Source of the DNA: DATEKX01 sp963726785
GTDB taxonomy: Bacteria > Acidobacteriota > Blastocatellia > UBA7656
Length of the DNA: 64,000 nt
Direction: 5' to 3'
Assembly (NCBI GenBank): GCA_963726785.1
Contig: CAVSDJ010000001.1
Span: 186,001 to 250,000 of the forward strand
Shown here piece by piece: positions 55,325 to 64,000 of the stretch. Under the pieces are notes generated by a model. The model was given only the letters and a program-made list of their open reading frames with translations, did not search any database and had not been told where the DNA came from. Position numbers and translations under genes: made by a program. The first letter of the stretch is position 1, and each line of letters opens with the position of its first letter.

Positions 55325-56188
55325 TTATGGCTTACTTTCTTGCCGCAATATGCTCTTTTGGCTTCTTATCAACTCTTCAATCGTGGGCTTTAACTTGCCG
55401 TCTAAGGCAAGACACCATGCGAAGTCCCGCTCCGCCTCCACTTCCTTGCCCTGCATCAGCTTTGCCAGCCCGCGATTCTGGTAGGCTATCACCAGTTGCG
55501 GGTTTAGTTTGATGGCCTGATCGTAATCATCAATCGCGCGGTCAAAGTCGCCCAGGGCGACCCTTACGCTGCCGCGATTGCAATAGGCCATTGCGAACTT
55601 AGGCTGTATCTTAATGGCGCGGTCGAAGTCAGCGAGCGAGCGGTTTAGCTCCTTTTTGGCAAAATACGTATTGCCCCGATTGTAGTAAACAGTTTCCAGC
55701 CGTGGATTGAGCGCGATGGCTCGATTGTGGTCTGCAATCGCCCCCTCCAGATCGCCTTTGGCCTGTTTTGCGATGCCGCGATTGCTGTAGGCGCTAACGT
55801 AACGCGGGTTAATCTCTATCGCACGGTTGCAATCAGCAATCGATTCATCCAGACGGCCTTGGCTAAAGTGGATGACACAGCGATTAACGTATGCAGCCTC
55901 ATAACGCGGATTGATCTCAATCGCCCGGTTAAAATCGGCAAGCGCGCCCTCCGGGTCGCCCGTTGCTTGCAGGGCGCAGCCACGATTGTAGTAGGCCGTT
56001 GCTGAGCGCGGGTTGAAGGCAAGGGCGATATTATAGTCAGCACGAGCGCGTTCCCACTCACCTTTCGCATACCAATCATTGCCTCGCGCAATGTAAGCCG
56101 ACGCGCCTGCCGACTGCGACTGCGCTACCACTCCTGTGACGGCGAACAGAAATTGGAAGATGATGAAAAAGATTCTCTGGCGATTCAT
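55325..56188 (-). CDS. exported TPR-repeat protein
   Basis: A 287-residue protein with a signal peptide (IFFIIFQFLFAVTGVVAQ) and six to seven consecutive 34-residue TPR units with the consensus AYxNRGxAxxAxGDxxxAIADxNRAIEINPR. TPRs bind peptide partners, here in the periplasm or outside. No enzymatic domain. A cluster of near-identical repeats suggests recent expansion. Confidence 0.88.
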   Translation of the reverse strand: MNRQRIFFIIFQFLFAVTGVVAQSQSAGASAYIARGNDWYAKGEWERARADYNIALAFNPRSATAYYNRGCALQATGDPEGALADFNRAIEINPRYEAAYVNRCVIHFSQGRLDESIADCNRAIEINPRYVSAYSNRGIAKQAKGDLEGAIADHNRAIALNPRLETVYYNRGNTYFAKKELNRSLADFDRAIKIQPKFAMAYCNRGSVRVALGDFDRAIDDYDQAIKLNPQLVIAYQNRGLAKLMQGKEVEAERDFAWCLALDGKLKPTIEELIRSQKSILRQESKP

Positions 56189-56441
56189 GTGATTCTCTCC
56201 TTAATCAAGATGCCGCTTTCTACGCTTTGCCCTGGTAATCGGTAGTTAGCTACACTCGCTACCACGCACGAGTCTTGCGGCGCGTATCGAAAGCGGGCCT
56301 ATGATCTCCTGGAGGCGCTCTTAATGTCCTTTAAAACAGAGATTAATTTTATTTCTTTTATTAATGGCGGCGGCTTTGACCAGAAAAGACCCTTAACGCA
56401 TTGTCAGTGAATGGATTGCAGGCAGGATTTAAAAGACGGGT
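56189..56441. other. intergenic, nothing recognised
   Basis: About 250 bases between two minus-strand genes. It contains a run AATTTTATTTCTTTTATT near 56345-56362 that could lie by the TPR gene promoter. No gene or RNA recognised. Confidence 0.3.
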
Positions 56442-57002
56442 TCAGTCTTTGCCGTAGCGCGTGACTGTGAATCGCTCGACGCGCACGGGCGTGCCGAGTT
56501 TGATTCCGGCTTTCTTATGCACGGCGAGCCATTGCTGTTCGGCTGTGTCAAGACTTGCGATTCGTGGCAGCAGCAAACCTCTGCGGCTGCCATCAAGCGT
56601 TTCGATGATGACGCCGTAAAGCGATGGGTCGAGGTCTTCGACTCCGCGCGCCGCTTCAGGCAGCGCGAGCACATCCACTCCATACATCAGGTCAGGTAAT
56701 TCATCCGGCTTGACCGGCAAAAAGCGCGGGTCACAAGTTGCCGCGTTAATTGCGTTGTGGATTATCTCTTCGGCCACGGTCGCCTGCGCTGGTTCGATAG
56801 TCCCTATGCACCCGCGCAAATCGCCGCCCACAGTTCTCAGAGTAACGAACACACCTGCGCGCTCGGCCAGCACGCCTTGTGGCTCGGCTGGCGGCGCGAT
56901 TCTTTCGCCCCGGCCTATGAAGGCTTCGACCGCGAATCGCGCAAGATCAGGTAGCGTGATGTCATCCGGCGGATGGTTCATAATTAATCTGGTTTTCGTC
57001 AA
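56442..57002 (-). CDS. AMMECR1-domain protein (AmmeMemoRadiSam component A)
   Basis: A 186-residue AMMECR1 protein: GVFVTLRTVGGDLRGCIGTIEPAQ holds the family LRGCIG motif; then AINAATCDPRFLPVKPDELPDL and SRRGLLLPRIASLDTAEQQWLAVHKKAGI. The biochemical role is not settled. Its 5' end overlaps the extradiol-dioxygenase-like gene by 41 bases, so the two are translated together. The third usual partner, a radical-SAM enzyme, is not in the window. Confidence 0.9.
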   Translation of the reverse strand: MTKTRLIMNHPPDDITLPDLARFAVEAFIGRGERIAPPAEPQGVLAERAGVFVTLRTVGGDLRGCIGTIEPAQATVAEEIIHNAINAATCDPRFLPVKPDELPDLMYGVDVLALPEAARGVEDLDPSLYGVIIETLDGSRRGLLLPRIASLDTAEQQWLAVHKKAGIKLGTPVRVERFTVTRYGKD

Positions 57003-57831
57003 CGATCACAGCGACCATGTAGCCGACGCCGAACGGTCCTTCGTAACTGAGCACTTGATGATCGCGCAGGTTCTCGTCCACAGACCCTAAAGCGATGACG
57101 ATTGAGCGATAGCCGCATTCGCCCGCTCTCTCTCTTAACGTCTGATCTATGTTTATGACGTTGCTTGCATCGCCGGTCGCGATTGCTTCAACGATCTGCT
57201 CGTCAAACAGATGGGCCGTTGGCTCGTATTCGTAAGGCCCGCCTACTATCAAACGATGGCTCAGGTCGCCGCTCGCTACAACAGCCGTGCGGCGATTGAG
57301 CGAACTGGCGGCACGCGCGATTGCCCGTCCGAACGCGAGATGCGTTTCATTCGATTGAATCGTGAAGCCGATCACGACTATAGGCCCCGCCCATCCGGCT
57401 TCGTGAAGGTAGTAGAGCGGAACCAGCGCGCCGTGATCGAGCGGGTAATCACGCGCAAGTTTGCTGAACGCGACGCCTTCGTCGCCTGCCGCCCGCTCGA
57501 TGGCTTCGATCATCTCAAGGTCATTTTTGAATACCAGTTTGACATCCGGCGCTTGGAACTCTCGGAAATCGCCTCTGAGTTCATCCGTTGCGCGAGCCGT
57601 AAACGTATGCGGGTCGAAAGGCGAATGCGGAGATATGACGACGACTGTTTCGGGCTGCGTATCAATCAATCGCTGCGAGAATTCGCGCAAGGCGCTTTGC
57701 GAAGCTGCTACTCGTTCGATGCGTGCGCGTCCCACTTCGGGAACGAGCAACGGCGGGTGTGGCGCTATGCCTGCGAAGACGATTGAACCGGGCAACGTTC
57801 GACCTCCCCGTTGAATTGATGATTCAATCAT
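56962..57831 (-). CDS. class III extradiol dioxygenase-like protein (LigB fold; Memo-like partner)
   Basis: A 289-residue LigB-fold protein. Seen: IAPHPPLLVPEVG (iron-ligand His region), VVVISPHSPFDPHTFT, the central DYPLDHGALVPLYYL, and VVASGDLSHRL with a further conserved His. Members are found next to, or fused to, AMMECR1 domains; dioxygenase activity is assumed from the fold, and the substrate is unknown. The end of the gene overlaps the AMMECR1 gene by 41 bases, a reading-frame overlap that implies close coupling. Confidence 0.86.
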   Translation of the reverse strand: MIESSIQRGGRTLPGSIVFAGIAPHPPLLVPEVGRARIERVAASQSALREFSQRLIDTQPETVVVISPHSPFDPHTFTARATDELRGDFREFQAPDVKLVFKNDLEMIEAIERAAGDEGVAFSKLARDYPLDHGALVPLYYLHEAGWAGPIVVIGFTIQSNETHLAFGRAIARAASSLNRRTAVVASGDLSHRLIVGGPYEYEPTAHLFDEQIVEAIATGDASNVINIDQTLRERAGECGYRSIVIALGSVDENLRDHQVLSYEGPFGVGYMVAVIVDENQINYEPSAG

Positions 57832-57877
57832 AACGCCGTGACGAAACAGGGTTCAACCAATACAGGACATTTCGGGA

Positions 57878-58126
57878 TCATAGGCTGTTGAGGCAAATCA
57901 GCAAATGACCGTCGTCAGTTTCGACGAAATGAATTTCTGAGTTTTCGACGCGGCGATAGATCGCGCGCGGGGTGACGCTGCTGATTGCCGCTGCTTTGTC
58001 CGGCGTAGCCATGCGGACTTCGGCGGCGCACTCGGCGCACCACCGACGAATGATGGGTTTAGTCCGGCGAATGATTGTCGCTTCGCGCGTGGCGATGGTG
58101 ATTTCAGTTCTTTTCTTTTTTGTCAC
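57878..58126 (-). CDS. small protein with CxxC and helix-turn-helix-like region
   Basis: 82 residues from a GTG at 58126 with GGAGG 4 bases upstream (an ATG at 58162 would overlap a hairpin). Sequence: basic N-terminus TKKKRTEITIATREATII, WCAECAAEV with a Cys pair, then MATPDKAAAISSVTPRAIYRRVE, which reads as a helix-turn-helix like those of excisionase or MerR-type proteins, ending HFVETDDGHLLICLNSL. It resembles small uncharacterised proteins common in acidobacteria. Possibly a DNA-binding regulator; function unknown. Confidence 0.68.
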   Translation of the reverse strand: MTKKKRTEITIATREATIIRRTKPIIRRWCAECAAEVRMATPDKAAAISSVTPRAIYRRVENSEIHFVETDDGHLLICLNSL

Positions 58127-58140
58127 ATAGCCTCCAAACA

Positions 58141-58182
58141 TACCGCGAGCGGGCAGACTCACTACTCTACCCGCTCGCGGTA
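58141..58182 (-). terminator. 13-bp perfect inverted repeat after the cytochrome-like gene
   Basis: TACCGCGAGCGGG (58141-58153) and CCCGCTCGCGGTA (58170-58182) form a perfect stem with a 16-base loop. Read on the minus strand it follows the stop of the cytochrome-like gene by 13 bases and precedes the small HTH-like gene, so it is a terminator or attenuator between them. Confidence 0.75.
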
Positions 58183-58195
58183 CTGTTCTCTATAC

Positions 58196-59431
58196 TCAAT
58201 TGCTTGAAGTTGAGCCGCAATCTTTTCTCGATTTAGCTCCGGTCAACTCCCACAGGAAATCCGTTCGCCATACGATGTCGGCTGCGCGAACTGGCCGAGA
58301 TGATTGCGCGGTTTGAAACCACGCGGGATCAGGCGTTCCTACATGGCCCTGTAGCGGCGTCATGCTCGCCAACACCGCAAGACCTGTTGACTTGCCTGTC
58401 TGGCTGCTGACTGTTGTGTTGTTGCTGACGGTTGCGCGCGTGTGGCAAGTCATACACGATGATGTCGCTTCAAAGTTTGGTTCCAGCACCGAATTACCGA
58501 GCAGAATCGGCCTTCCCATATTGTCCGTGAAGTTTACTTGCGTACCTTTGAGGCGATAGTTTTGCCAGATTTTGTTCAGCCCCGCCGCGTCGAACATCGC
58601 TTTGAGTTCCGGTGTGAGCGAGCCGGGTTCGTATTTCAGGTTGGGCTGGCGATGAGGTTCGACATAGCCCGGATCAACGCCGAAGGTGTCTTTGCAGCCA
58701 ATCGCGTCACAACGACCGGAATTGTCTACGTGTTCAAAGGTAGACCAGAGCCAATCGGGCAATACTTTGCTGATGACGTGAAAAGCGTTCAAGCCCATCA
58801 AGGTTTTTTGATTCCCTTGAGGCCCTTTGATCGTGCACTTGTTGGCAGAGGCGGAACTGCTGGCATCCATCCATTGCCAGTGATAAACAGACTTCTCTGC
58901 TTCTGAAATACATTTCCAGTTTGTCTTTACGATGATGGAGTCTTGAGGGAAATCTATGTCACCCTGGATGGCGTGTTCCAGAACGCCCTCTGAATACCAT
59001 AGTCCCTTCGAGACTATGTAATCAAACGCGACCTTGTTTAAGAAGACCTGCTCGCTCTCTGCGGGATTGAACGGCGAAGCGCCCGACGCAAAGTGATTCT
59101 GCTCGATGATTTTTGTCATCAAACCCGAAGGCTTGAGGCGTGGGCGTTCGGGCACTTGGGGCCAAACGGGCGTCGAACAAGGCTGCTCGTATATATTGAT
59201 ATCCGATATCCATGTTTGCCACTGCACCAGTTGATTCTCGGAGTTCGGCGGAAGATTTCGCGCAGGCTTGTTGATGTCAACAAAAACTTCCCAGGCAAAA
59301 CGATCCGGTTGATTGATCGCTATGTTTCGGGGTTCGGGCTTTTTAGAGTTCTGGCCGCGCGCCGGAAGCAATGACAGCAGTCCGAGTCCGACCATCAAGA
59401 TGACGGTTACGATTCGACGGGTGATGTTCAT
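58196..59431 (-). CDS. exported c-type cytochrome-like protein, one CxxCH
   Basis: A 411-residue protein from the ATG at 59431 (GGAGG with 5-base spacing; an upstream ATG 20 codons earlier is less likely). A signal peptide is seen (RRIVTVILMVGLGLLSLLPARGQ). The body is unusual, with several Trp-rich segments (WQTWISDINIYEQPC) and one heme motif SSCMTCHTRA near residue 345. A single CxxCH in a 400-residue protein suggests a periplasmic or outer-surface redox protein. I do not recognise a named family. Confidence 0.72.
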   Translation of the reverse strand: MNITRRIVTVILMVGLGLLSLLPARGQNSKKPEPRNIAINQPDRFAWEVFVDINKPARNLPPNSENQLVQWQTWISDINIYEQPCSTPVWPQVPERPRLKPSGLMTKIIEQNHFASGASPFNPAESEQVFLNKVAFDYIVSKGLWYSEGVLEHAIQGDIDFPQDSIIVKTNWKCISEAEKSVYHWQWMDASSSASANKCTIKGPQGNQKTLMGLNAFHVISKVLPDWLWSTFEHVDNSGRCDAIGCKDTFGVDPGYVEPHRQPNLKYEPGSLTPELKAMFDAAGLNKIWQNYRLKGTQVNFTDNMGRPILLGNSVLEPNFEATSSCMTCHTRATVSNNTTVSSQTGKSTGLAVLASMTPLQGHVGTPDPAWFQTAQSSRPVRAADIVWRTDFLWELTGAKSRKDCGSTSSN

Positions 59432-59653
59432 GTTTTCCTCCATAATTGTTTTGTGTTTTGTGCATCTCGCTCTTGCGAGGGACGCTTCCATTTTTAGCCA
59501 AATATTGATCTAGCCAGGGGCTCGTGGTAAGCTCATCGCTCGTCTAAAAGTGTTGAGCCTTACCATCAAAACGACGCCCGCAGTATCGTTCAGATGGGCA
59601 AAAATAGTCCCTTAGATCGGCCTAAATAGATATAAAGATTTCTAAAGATCGCC

Positions 59654-61630
59654 ATGAGCAAGAGTATTTATGAGTTCGGTCCTTTCCGTCTGGATACGGG
59701 TAAACGCTTGCTGCTGCAAGGCGATGATGTTGTGCGATTGACGCCGACCGCTTACGAGACGCTGCTTCGGCTGGTCGAAAACAACGGCAAGGTGCTTGAG
59801 CGAAATGAACTGATGCAGATGATCTGGCCCGACAGCTTTGTCGAAGAAGCCAATCTCACGGTTTTTATATCCGCGCTCAGGAAGGCGCTGGGTGATACGG
59901 GAGGGCAGAATCGTTATATCGTGACGATACCGGGGCGCGGCTATCAGTTTGTGGCCGCTGTCAATCCGGTCGGCGATGAAGAGCCAGACTTGATAATTCA
60001 ACGCGAAACCATTTCCCGAATCACCGTCGAAGAACAAGAACAAGAAATTGTGCAAGAGCCGCTCAGCTTGCCTGCCCGCCAATACCTTGTAGAGCGTCAG
60101 GGGCAAACAAGCGACGCCGTTTTACCTGCGACGCTCAGGCCTCGCAGCGTGTCGGGGAAACCTGTTGCCGTCATTGTTTTGCTGATTGTGGTTGCGGCCA
60201 TTGCTTATTTCTGGACTCGGCGCGAGCAGGGCAAGTCCGTTACATCGTTGAAGTCAATCGCCGTGTTGCCGTTCAAATCTTTGAATGCAAAGACGGGCGA
60301 CGAATATCTGGGCCTGGGAATGGCCGATGCATTGATTACTAAACTGAGCAACATCCGGCAGCCGCTCGTGCGTCCGACGAGCGCTATCTTGAAATACTCA
60401 GCCTACGGGCAAGAGCCGCTCGCCGCCGGGCGCGAGATGGGCGTGGATGCGCTGATTGAAGGCAGCGTACAAATAGACGGCGAGCGAATGAGAATCACTG
60501 TGCAACTGGTACGCACGAGCGATGGCGCATCATTGTGGGCGGGAACTTTTGACGAGAGCTTCACAAATATCTTTCGCGTGCAGGATTCGATCAGCGAGCA
60601 AGTGACGCGGGCATTGACGGTCAGGTTGAGCGGCGAAGAAAAAGAACTGTTGGCCAAGCGCTATACCGAGGACACCGAAGCCTACAAGCTTTATCTGAAC
60701 GGTCGTTATTATTGGAACAAGCGCACCGAAGAGAGCTTCAAAAAAGCGATTGAGTTTTTTGAGCAGGCCATCAGCATAGACCCGAATTACGCGCAGGCGT
60801 ATGCGGGCCTGGCCGATGCGCTTAACCTGCTTGCCTCTCAAGAAGCTCTGCTCGGCGGGCTGTCGCCGAAAGAAACTTTCCCGCAAGCAAAGCGCGCTGC
60901 ACTGCGCGCAGTCGAACTGGATGACTCGCTTGCCGAAGCGCACGCGGCAATGGGGACGATACTTTCTTCGGAGTGCGATTGGGCGGCGAGCGAGCGCGAA
61001 TTCAAGCGCGCCATCGAATTGAACCCGAACTATGACGTTGTGCATTCATTTTATGGATTGTTATTGATCACGATGGGGCGCATGGATGAAGCGATGTCGG
61101 AGATGAAACAAGCCGAAAAGCTCGACCCGCTCTCGATCACTGTGAAGACCAATATCGGCGGGATTCTTTTTCGCGCGCGCGCCTACGATCAAGCCATCGA
61201 GCAAGTGCGAAAAGTGGTTGAAGTTGCGCCGAACTTCCCGCGCGCTCATCTTGTACTGGGGCAGGTTTATGAACAAAAGGGAATGTACGCGGAAGCTATC
61301 GCGGAACTGCAACAGACGGCCAGACTTTCCGGCAATCGCCCTGTTGCTTTAGCGGTGCTGGCTCACATCTATGCAGTGTCAGGCAATCGCGCCGAAGCAA
61401 TAAAGTTGCTCGAACAATTGCAGCAACTCTCTACCGAGCGTTATGTGTCGCCAGTTCATATGGCGATCATCTATGCGGGACTTGGCGACAAGGACAAAGT
61501 CTTTGAGTGGTTGGAGAAAGAGTTGGAAGATCGCTCGTTGTCTATCGGGTTGCTCGGCATTGAGCAGAGATTCGACTCACTGCGCAACGACCCGCGATTT
61601 CAGGATTTGCTCAAGCGCGCAGGCTTCTGA
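59654..61630 (+). CDS. winged-helix/TPR transmembrane regulator (CadC-like)
   Basis: A 658-residue protein. Residues 1-105: OmpR-type winged helix (YEFGPFRLDTGKRLLLQGDDVVRLTPTAYETLLRLVEN, VSxLRKALGD-type recognition helix as VFISALRKALGD, IVTIPGRGYQFVA). A single membrane span follows at about 172-188 (VAVIVLLIVVAAIAYFW). The periplasmic part has a TolB-like FlgO/peptidase-type domain (SIAVLPFKSLNAKTGDEYLGLGMADALITKLS) and six to eight TPRs. This is a one-component membrane regulator, a type abundant in acidobacteria. Target genes unknown. SD weak before the ATG. Confidence 0.88.
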   Translation: MSKSIYEFGPFRLDTGKRLLLQGDDVVRLTPTAYETLLRLVENNGKVLERNELMQMIWPDSFVEEANLTVFISALRKALGDTGGQNRYIVTIPGRGYQFVAAVNPVGDEEPDLIIQRETISRITVEEQEQEIVQEPLSLPARQYLVERQGQTSDAVLPATLRPRSVSGKPVAVIVLLIVVAAIAYFWTRREQGKSVTSLKSIAVLPFKSLNAKTGDEYLGLGMADALITKLSNIRQPLVRPTSAILKYSAYGQEPLAAGREMGVDALIEGSVQIDGERMRITVQLVRTSDGASLWAGTFDESFTNIFRVQDSISEQVTRALTVRLSGEEKELLAKRYTEDTEAYKLYLNGRYYWNKRTEESFKKAIEFFEQAISIDPNYAQAYAGLADALNLLASQEALLGGLSPKETFPQAKRAALRAVELDDSLAEAHAAMGTILSSECDWAASEREFKRAIELNPNYDVVHSFYGLLLITMGRMDEAMSEMKQAEKLDPLSITVKTNIGGILFRARAYDQAIEQVRKVVEVAPNFPRAHLVLGQVYEQKGMYAEAIAELQQTARLSGNRPVALAVLAHIYAVSGNRAEAIKLLEQLQQLSTERYVSPVHMAIIYAGLGDKDKVFEWLEKELEDRSLSIGLLGIEQRFDSLRNDPRFQDLLKRAGF

Positions 61631-61655
61631 CAGCGCTGTGAATCAGCGGCTCACC

Positions 61656-61685
61656 TTGACTTGGCATAAAGCCGTCTGCTAGATT
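61656..61685 (+). promoter_or_regulatory. probable sigma-70 promoter of metK
   Basis: TTGACT (61656-61661), an 18-base spacer, then TAGATT (61680-61685), placed about 80 bases upstream of the metK start. A SAM-type riboswitch fold was looked for in the remaining leader and not recognised. Confidence 0.5.
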
Positions 61686-61766
61686 TCGCGGTTACGGCGA
61701 GCCCCAATGACTCGCTCTATAGCATGACCAGCCGCAGGTCAATTACCAATAGGAGGCTGAAACATA

Positions 61767-62915
61767 GTGAGTATTAATAAACGTTTGTTCACATCGGAAT
61801 CTGTCACCGAAGGACACCCTGACAAGATTGCCGATCAGATTTCTGATGGCGTGCTCGATGCAATAATCAGCAAAGACCCATATGGACGTGTGGCTTGCGA
61901 AACGCTTCTGACGACAGGGCTGGTCGTCGTCGCAGGCGAAATCACGACCGAAGCCTGGGTAGACATTCCTAAGATAGTCCGCGGGACCATCCGAGAGATA
62001 GGCTACACGCGCGCCAAATACGGTTTCGATTGCGAGACCTGCGGCGTGATTATCGCAATAGATACTCAATCGCCCGACATAGCGATGGGCGTTGACACGG
62101 GCGGCGCTGGCGACCAGGGAATGATGTTCGGGTATGCCTGCAACGAAACGCCTGAGCTTATGCCCATGCCGATCATGCTTGCGCACAAGCTGACGCGCCG
62201 TCTTTCAGACGTTCGCAAAGAAGGGCTGATGGATTACCTCCGCCCGGATGGGAAATCTCAGGTCACCATAGAATATGAAAAGCACAAACCCGTTCGCGTA
62301 AACACAGTCGTTGTTTCCTCTCAACATTCCGAATCGGTTTCCAGCGAGCAGCTACACGACGACGTGATACAGCACGTCATAAAAGCCGTTGTGCCCGACG
62401 AGATGCTCGACGCAAACACGGACTTCTTTATCAATCCGACGGGGCGTTTCGTAGTCGGCGGGCCGCAAGGCGATACGGGGCTGACCGGGCGCAAGATCAT
62501 AGTTGACACATACGGCGGCGCAGGCGCGCACGGCGGCGGCGCGTTTTCGGGCAAAGACCCGACAAAGGTTGATCGGTCGGCAAGCTACATGGCTCGCTAC
62601 GTCGCAAAGAACATAGTCGCAGCAGGACTTGCTGATCGTTGCGAAGTCCAACTCGCGTATGCCATCGGCGTGGCCGAGCCTGTATCGGTGCTGGTTGATA
62701 CGAAAGGCACGAGCAAGATTGACGAAGACAAGATTTCAGACCTCGTGCGCGATCACTTCAAGCTCACGCCCGGCGGCATTATCGAAAGCCTGAATTTGCG
62801 CCGTCCCATATTCAAGATGACTGCCGCATACGGCCACTTCGGGCGAAGCGAGCCTGAGTTCACCTGGGAACGCACGGACAAAGCGGAAGCTCTTCGTCGC
62901 GCCGCAGGATTATAA
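61767..62915 (+). CDS. metK: S-adenosylmethionine synthase
   Basis: A 382-residue MetK that makes SAM from methionine and ATP. Seen: LFTSESVTEGHPDKIADQISDGVLDAII (ATP-binding), DTQSPDIAMGV, the catalytic-loop segment GGAGDQGMMFGYA, RPDGKSQVTIEY, and NPTGRFVVGGPQGDTGLTGRKIIVDTYGG followed by GGGAFSGKDPTKVDRSASYMARYVAK. Start is GTG with AGGAGG upstream. It precedes ahcY by 48 bases, giving SAM synthesis and SAH recycling in one unit. Confidence 0.96.
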   Translation: MSINKRLFTSESVTEGHPDKIADQISDGVLDAIISKDPYGRVACETLLTTGLVVVAGEITTEAWVDIPKIVRGTIREIGYTRAKYGFDCETCGVIIAIDTQSPDIAMGVDTGGAGDQGMMFGYACNETPELMPMPIMLAHKLTRRLSDVRKEGLMDYLRPDGKSQVTIEYEKHKPVRVNTVVVSSQHSESVSSEQLHDDVIQHVIKAVVPDEMLDANTDFFINPTGRFVVGGPQGDTGLTGRKIIVDTYGGAGAHGGGAFSGKDPTKVDRSASYMARYVAKNIVAAGLADRCEVQLAYAIGVAEPVSVLVDTKGTSKIDEDKISDLVRDHFKLTPGGIIESLNLRRPIFKMTAAYGHFGRSEPEFTWERTDKAEALRRAAGL

Positions 62916-62963
62916 ATTTCATGTAAGGGCGACCGCCTTTGCAATTACTATGGAGAATTCTGA

Positions 62964-64000
62964 ATGACAAGTAGCTCTCAAGTACCGAACTGCGATGTGA
63001 AAGATTTGAGCCTGGCTCCCGCCGGGCGCAAGCGCATTGAATGGGCCGAACGCGAAATGCCTGTGCTGCGCTTGATACGCGAAAGATTCGAGCGCGAGCG
63101 CCCGCTCGAAGGAATGAAAATGGTCGCCTGCTGCCATATCACTACTGAGACGGCAAACCTCGCTCGCGCTATCAAAGCCGCGGGCGCTGACGCAGTGCTG
63201 ATCGCGTCGAATCCGCTATCGACTCAAGATGACGTAGCCGCCGCGCTGGTAGTCGAATACGGCATTCCTGTCTTCGCAATCAAAGGCGAGTCAACCGATA
63301 CCTATCGCGCGCACGTGAAGATGGCTCTCGATACGAAGCCGCACCTGATAGTTGATGATGGCTCGGACGTGGTGGCAACGATGGTCAGGGAATATCCTGA
63401 GTTGATGGACACGCTTGTCGGCTCGACCGAAGAGACGACGACGGGACTCGTTCGGTTGCGCGCGCTGGAAAAGAGCGGGCGAATGACCTGGCCCGCTATT
63501 GCAGTAAACGATGCTCAGACCAAGCACTTCTTTGATAATCGTTATGGCACGGGCCAGTCTACGCTTGATGGCGTAATTCGCGCGACGAACATTTTGCTTG
63601 CGGGCCGCGCGCTTGTAGTCGTCGGCTACGGATGGTGCGGCAAAGGCGTTGCGATGCGCGGGCGCGGGATGGGAGCCAACATCATCGTATGCGAAGTCAA
63701 TCCGATTCGCGCAATCGAAGCGGTGATGGACGGCTTCCGCGTGATGCCTATGGAAGAAGCCGCCCCAATCGGCGACATCTTCATCACGGTCACAGGAAAT
63801 CATCACGTCATTGACGCGCATCACTTCGAGAAGATGCACGACGGGGCAATCGTGGCGAATTCAGGCCACTTCGACGTGGAGTTGAATCTGGTCGCGCTCG
63901 GCGAAATGAGCGAGGCGGTTGAGCAACTGCGCCCGTTCGTCGAAGAGTACAAATTGAAGAAGTCAGGCAATCGCGTCATCGTGCTTGGCGAAGGGCGATT
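62964..64000 (+). CDS. ahcY: adenosylhomocysteinase, 3' part beyond the window
   Basis: 345 residues visible, with the frame open at base 64000. Seen: MKMVACCHITTETANLARAIKAAGADAVLIASNPLSTQDD, the substrate loop VGSTEETTTGL, AVNDAQTKHFFDNRYGTGQSTLDGVIRATN and the NAD-binding GRALVVVGYGWCGKGVAMRGRGMGA, then VTGNHHVIDAHHFEKMHDGAIVANSGHFDVE. GGAG stands 8 bases before the ATG. It hydrolyses S-adenosylhomocysteine to adenosine and homocysteine. In an operon with metK. Confidence 0.95.
   Translation, partial: MTSSSQVPNCDVKDLSLAPAGRKRIEWAEREMPVLRLIRERFERERPLEGMKMVACCHITTETANLARAIKAAGADAVLIASNPLSTQDDVAAALVVEYGIPVFAIKGESTDTYRAHVKMALDTKPHLIVDDGSDVVATMVREYPELMDTLVGSTEETTTGLVRLRALEKSGRMTWPAIAVNDAQTKHFFDNRYGTGQSTLDGVIRATNILLAGRALVVVGYGWCGKGVAMRGRGMGANIIVCEVNPIRAIEAVMDGFRVMPMEEAAPIGDIFITVTGNHHVIDAHHFEKMHDGAIVANSGHFDVELNLVALGEMSEAVEQLRPFVEEYKLKKSGNRVIVLGEGR

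Noticed and set aside
61690..61766. SAM or SAH riboswitch upstream of metK-ahcY
   Set aside because: The leader is short and I could not match a known core; a covariance-model search would decide.

Overview
The window looks like a chromosomal segment of a moderately GC-rich Gram-negative bacterium, most likely an acidobacterium of the Blastocatellia type. This is inferred from gene content: a secreted M36 protease, VCBS-repeat and TPR proteins, a winged-helix/TPR regulator, TIR and AAA-like STAND-type proteins, a CHAT-TPR protein with its own sigma factor, an LptE homologue and an encapsulin. No rRNA, tRNA or other taxonomic marker RNA was seen.

Layout. (1) 1-9192, minus strand: a compact type III-D CRISPR-Cas effector operon (cas6, cas10 with an intact GGDD, four Csm3/Cas7-like RAMPs, csx10, a Csm2/Cas11-like small subunit, csx19-like, and a gene cut by the window edge). 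No CRISPR array and no cas1/cas2 are visible. (2) 9841-17729, plus strand, divergent from the cas operon: a CHAT-SAVED protein (predicted cyclic-oligonucleotide-gated caspase-like protease), a short repetitive peptide gene, a second small ORF, a frameshifted TPR-CHAT protein, a sigma-70-like factor and a membrane protein resembling an anti-sigma factor. With the cas operon this forms a candidate chain: CRISPR, cyclic oligoadenylate, protease, transcription. (3) 18028-23146, minus: an unusual trio of APH-like kinase, GT2-like glycosyltransferase and APH-like kinase. (4) 23448-38382: mostly housekeeping and secreted-protein genes (ruvC, yebC, M36 protease, VCBS lipoprotein, DUF167, yggT, yggS, hyuB, Uma2, nfo, RlaP-like nucleotidyltransferase, leuS). 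Several of these reading frames are broken by single-base shifts, including essential leuS, so sequencing or assembly error is likely there. (5) 38438-50522: a block lying between leuS and lptE-holA-rpsT, genes that are often close together. It holds a translationally coupled TIR/AAA-like/WD40 operon, a subtilase with hexapeptide repeats and a GNAT protein. (6) 50566-57831: J-domain/PilZ protein, lptE, holA, an encapsulin with no cargo beside it, rpsT, a fatty-acid hydroxylase, a TPR protein and the AMMECR1/extradiol-dioxygenase pair. (7) 57878-64000: a small Cys-containing DNA-binding-like protein, a c-type cytochrome-like protein, a winged-helix/TPR regulator, metK and the start of ahcY.

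Most striking: the CHAT-SAVED protein divergent from a type III-D operon whose Cas10 should make the second messenger, with a second CHAT protein, a peptide with duplicated Arg-ending repeats, a sigma factor and a putative anti-sigma protein following; and the three-gene TIR/AAA operon with two identical 8-base overlaps. Their functions are inferred from domains and gene order only.
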